Under the pieces are notes generated by a model that had not been told where the DNA came from, did not search any database, and worked only from the letters and a program-made list of their open reading frames with translations. DNA of 7,885 bases. Source: Alphaproteobacteria bacterium. GTDB taxonomy: Bacteria > Pseudomonadota > Alphaproteobacteria > Rhizobiales > Aestuariivirgaceae. Numbering within the stretch: position 1 is the first letter of the stretch; each line of letters opens with the position of its first letter. Of this stretch, positions 6,616 through 7,885 are shown in pieces. Where the stretch lies: NCBI GenBank assembly GCA_005884715.1, contig VAZZ01000264.1, positions 2,261 to 10,145 of the forward strand, in the 5' to 3' direction. Made by a program: the position numbers and the translations under genes.

Positions 6616-6630
6616 TTTGGTCGGACCAAA
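6616..6630. promoter_or_regulatory. GntR/FadR-type operator candidate 2 (TTTGGTCGGACCAAA)
   Basis: This is a perfect 15-bp palindrome with a single central base. Its core TGGTCNGACCA matches the known FadR-like operator form, and its half-sites TGGT/ACCA are shared with the palindrome at 6490-6500. It sits 33 bp before the epimerase ATG, between the candidate promoter and the ribosome binding site, which suggests repression of the rightward genes. Confidence 0.65.
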
Positions 6631-6650
6631 ATCGTCGGCCCAGACAGCTC

Positions 6651-6657
6651 AGGGAGG
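6651..6657 (+). promoter_or_regulatory. Ribosome binding site deciding the epimerase start
   Basis: AGGGAGG lies 6 nt before the ATG at 6664. The open frame continues upstream to 6535, but that extension has no such site and would run through the operator and promoter region, so 6664 is the better start. Confidence 0.8.
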
Positions 6658-6663
6658 AACTTC

Positions 6664-7509
6664 ATGCATCTTTCAACACATAACTGGATGCGCGCCGAGC
6701 CGCTCGAGACCACTTTGGCCCGCATCAAGAAGTTCGGCTATCAAAGCACGCGCCGGCTCCTGAAGCAATATGGCATCCGCTGCTGGGGTTCGGTGACCCT
6801 CACTCTCGCTGAGCGCAATCTTGCCGCCAAGGACACAGGCCAGCGCGCCCGCACCGTCGAATACATGAAGAGCGTCATCACCATGGTGAGCGAGCTCGAC
6901 GGCGAGATCATCACCCTCGTCCCCGCCACGGTCGGCAAGATCACGCCCGATGGGACGCCCGAGGAAGAATGGCGGTGGCTCATCGAAGGGGTCACCGAAT
7001 GCTACAATCACGGCAAGAAGAAAGGTGTCCGCATCGCCATCGAGCCGCTCAACCGCTTCGAGACTTATCTCCTCAACCGCGCCGACCAGGCGATTGCACT
7101 TGCCGAGGCGATTGCGCCTGATTGCGGGGTGTGCATCGATGCCTTCCATCTCAATATCGAGGATGCCGACATGTATGCCTCGATCAAGAAGGCCGGCAAG
7201 CGGCTCTATGATTTCCATGTCGCCGACAACAACCGCATGGCGGCGGGCATGGGCGCGCTCGACTGGAAGAAGATCGTTCAGGCCTTGAAGGATGCGCGCT
7301 ATGACGGAGCGCTCACGGTCGAATTCGTGGCGCCGATCGACCGCACGCCCGCCTCGAAATACCCGAACGCCATCGAGAAGAATCCCGTCGATATCTCTCC
7401 CGAGCAATTGAAGTTCATTCAGGACCACGGCTCGAGCCTTCTGAGCGAGGAGTTCTATTCAATGCTGGTCAAGAAATCCGCCGACACGATTTTGCCGTTG
7501 ATCAAATGA
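6664..7509 (+). CDS. Sugar epimerase/isomerase TIM-barrel protein (ketose 3-epimerase-like), apparently lacking strand 2
   Basis: This 281-residue protein is of the xylose isomerase-like TIM-barrel (AP endonuclease 2) superfamily, closest in layout to D-tagatose/D-psicose 3-epimerases. The four expected metal ligands are E127 (AIEPLNRFE), D159 (CIDAFHLNIE), H185 (FHVADNNR) and E220 (LTVEFV). Their spacing (32, 26 and 35 residues) nearly equals what I recall for Agrobacterium psicose epimerase. Such enzymes invert C3 of free ketoses in the cytoplasm with Mn or Co. Visible barrel strands are 1 (HLSTHNW), 3 (IRCWGSV), 4 (EIITLVPA), 5, 6, 7 and 8. Between helix 1 (LARIKKFGYQS) and helix 2 (TRRLLKQYG) there are no residues for strand 2 and its active-site loop, where relatives have about 15-18 more. 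The deletion, if real, is in frame near 6745-6750, so the protein may be inactive or altered. It is first in the rightward transcript. The exact substrate is unknown. Confidence 0.88.
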   Translation: MHLSTHNWMRAEPLETTLARIKKFGYQSTRRLLKQYGIRCWGSVTLTLAERNLAAKDTGQRARTVEYMKSVITMVSELDGEIITLVPATVGKITPDGTPEEEWRWLIEGVTECYNHGKKKGVRIAIEPLNRFETYLLNRADQAIALAEAIAPDCGVCIDAFHLNIEDADMYASIKKAGKRLYDFHVADNNRMAAGMGALDWKKIVQALKDARYDGALTVEFVAPIDRTPASKYPNAIEKNPVDISPEQLKFIQDHGSSLLSEEFYSMLVKKSADTILPLIK

Positions 7510-7521
7510 CCGCCCGGGCGG
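7510..7521. repeat. 12-bp GC palindrome just after the epimerase stop
   Basis: CCGCCCGGGCGG is a perfect palindrome that begins at the base after the TGA. It has no loop and no T-run, so it is not a convincing terminator. It may belong to the same repeat-rich spacer as the hairpin at 7554-7582. Confidence 0.4.
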
Positions 7522-7553
7522 GTGCGCTTGGCGGACCGTCTCAAATCTATTCC

Positions 7554-7595
7554 CCCTCTCCCGTCCAAAGGATGGGAGAGGGTGCCCGACAGGGC
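7554..7595 (+). repeat. Rhizobial-type intergenic hairpin repeat (CCCTCTCCC...GGGAGAGGG)
   Basis: The arms at 7554-7566 and 7570-7582 form a 13-bp stem with one G-U wobble and a 3-nt loop. A small second hairpin follows (GCCC-GACA-GGGC, 7584-7595), then GGGTGAGGGC. The CCCTCTCCC / GGGAGAGGG / GGGTGAGGG arrangement is, from general knowledge, a widespread intergenic palindromic element in Hyphomicrobiales. It sits between the epimerase and the next gene. Without a T-run it is more likely an RNA-processing or stability element, or a dispersed repeat, than an intrinsic terminator. Confidence 0.65.
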
Positions 7596-7620
7596 GGGTG
7601 AGGGCTCTTTGGGAAACCCC

Positions 7621-7885
7621 ATGAAGATCAAACGGATCGAAGCCACCTGGGTATCCATCCCCATCGCCCAAGATCGCCAGCACAGGAGCGATTTCGGGCA
7701 GATCCGGACATTCGACGCAGCGATCGTGCGCATCGATACCGATACTGGCATCACCGGCTGGGGCGAAGGCAAGAATGCGGCCGGAAGTTCAGGCAGCTAT
7801 GCCGGGCTTGTCACCCTCATCAACAAGGAATTCGCCCCGCGCCTGATCGGCAGGGACGCGCGCGATATCTCGGTGATCTGGGACG
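7621..7885 (+). CDS. Enolase-superfamily enzyme (mandelate racemase/muconate lactonizing type), N-terminal part
   Basis: The first 88 codons are present and the gene runs off the right edge. The visible part is the N-terminal capping domain of the MR/MLE group: a first strand MKIKRIEATWVSIP, the variable loop at about residues 16-31 that closes over the active site, then FDAAIVRIDTDTGITGWGEG with the hallmark G-W-G-E at 46-49, and a helix leading to PRLIGRDARDI (73-83). Members abstract the alpha proton of a carboxylate with Mg bound in the C-terminal barrel; many dehydrate sugar acids to 2-keto-3-deoxy acids. The catalytic Lys and metal ligands are outside the window, so the reaction cannot be assigned. 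The ATG has only a weak upstream site (GAGGG about 16 nt away), 111 nt after the epimerase gene. Co-location with a PfkB kinase makes a sugar-acid dehydratase an attractive guess. Confidence 0.88.
   Translation, partial: MKIKRIEATWVSIPIAQDRQHRSDFGQIRTFDAAIVRIDTDTGITGWGEGKNAAGSSGSYAGLVTLINKEFAPRLIGRDARDISVIWD

Noticed and set aside
6535..6663. 43-codon N-terminal extension of the epimerase frame
   Set aside because: It covers the candidate promoter and operator, has a Cys/Arg-rich composition, and an AGGGAGG site points to the ATG at 6664.
6414..6728. 104-codon minus-strand open frame across the divergent promoter region
   Set aside because: It spans both palindromes, the promoter candidates and the start of the epimerase gene, and resembles no protein family I recognise.
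7554..7582. Hairpin as an intrinsic terminator of the epimerase gene
   Set aside because: The stem is strong but is followed by GTGCCCGAC and not a T-run, and a same-strand gene begins 38 nt later.

Overview
The window looks like part of an alphaproteobacterial chromosome or replicon, probably Hyphomicrobiales (rhizobial type). This rests on the high-GC coding sequence, the style of the carbohydrate ABC transporter operon, and a CCCTCTCCC/GGGAGAGGG intergenic hairpin of a kind common in that order. The taxon is an inference.

The locus is a divergent carbohydrate uptake and catabolism cluster built around a control region at about 6386-6663. Leftward (minus strand) runs a tight seven-gene operon: a MalK-type ATPase (6385-5321), a periplasmic binding protein (5288-3852), two MalF/MalG-type permeases (3768-2710 and 2706-1759), a second MalK-type ATPase (1757-669), a small four-helix membrane protein (672-235), and the first 78 codons of a PfkB-family sugar kinase (234 to the window edge). 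From the first permease onward, genes are separated by 0-3 nt or overlap. A strong hairpin between the binding-protein and permease genes probably sets their different expression levels. Rightward (plus strand) lie a ketose 3-epimerase-like TIM-barrel protein (6664-7509), a repeat-bearing spacer, and the N-terminal end of an enolase-superfamily enzyme (from 7621).

The genes fit one pathway: a sugar or sugar-acid is bound in the periplasm, imported by an ABC transporter with two different ATPases, then processed by epimerization and/or dehydration and by a PfkB kinase. The substrate cannot be read from the sequence.

Four points stand out. (1) The two ATPases carry complementary defects: one has a degenerate signature motif and the other has Pro in place of the H-loop His. 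A heterodimer would therefore have one complete and one doubly degenerate ATP site. (2) The epimerase keeps all four expected metal ligands but goes directly from helix 1 to helix 2, with no room for barrel strand 2. (3) Two TGGT-N3-ACCA palindromes, of the GntR/FadR operator type, lie 128 bp apart in the divergent promoter region, and no regulator gene is in view. (4) A small unrecognised membrane protein sits inside the operon between the transporter and the kinase.
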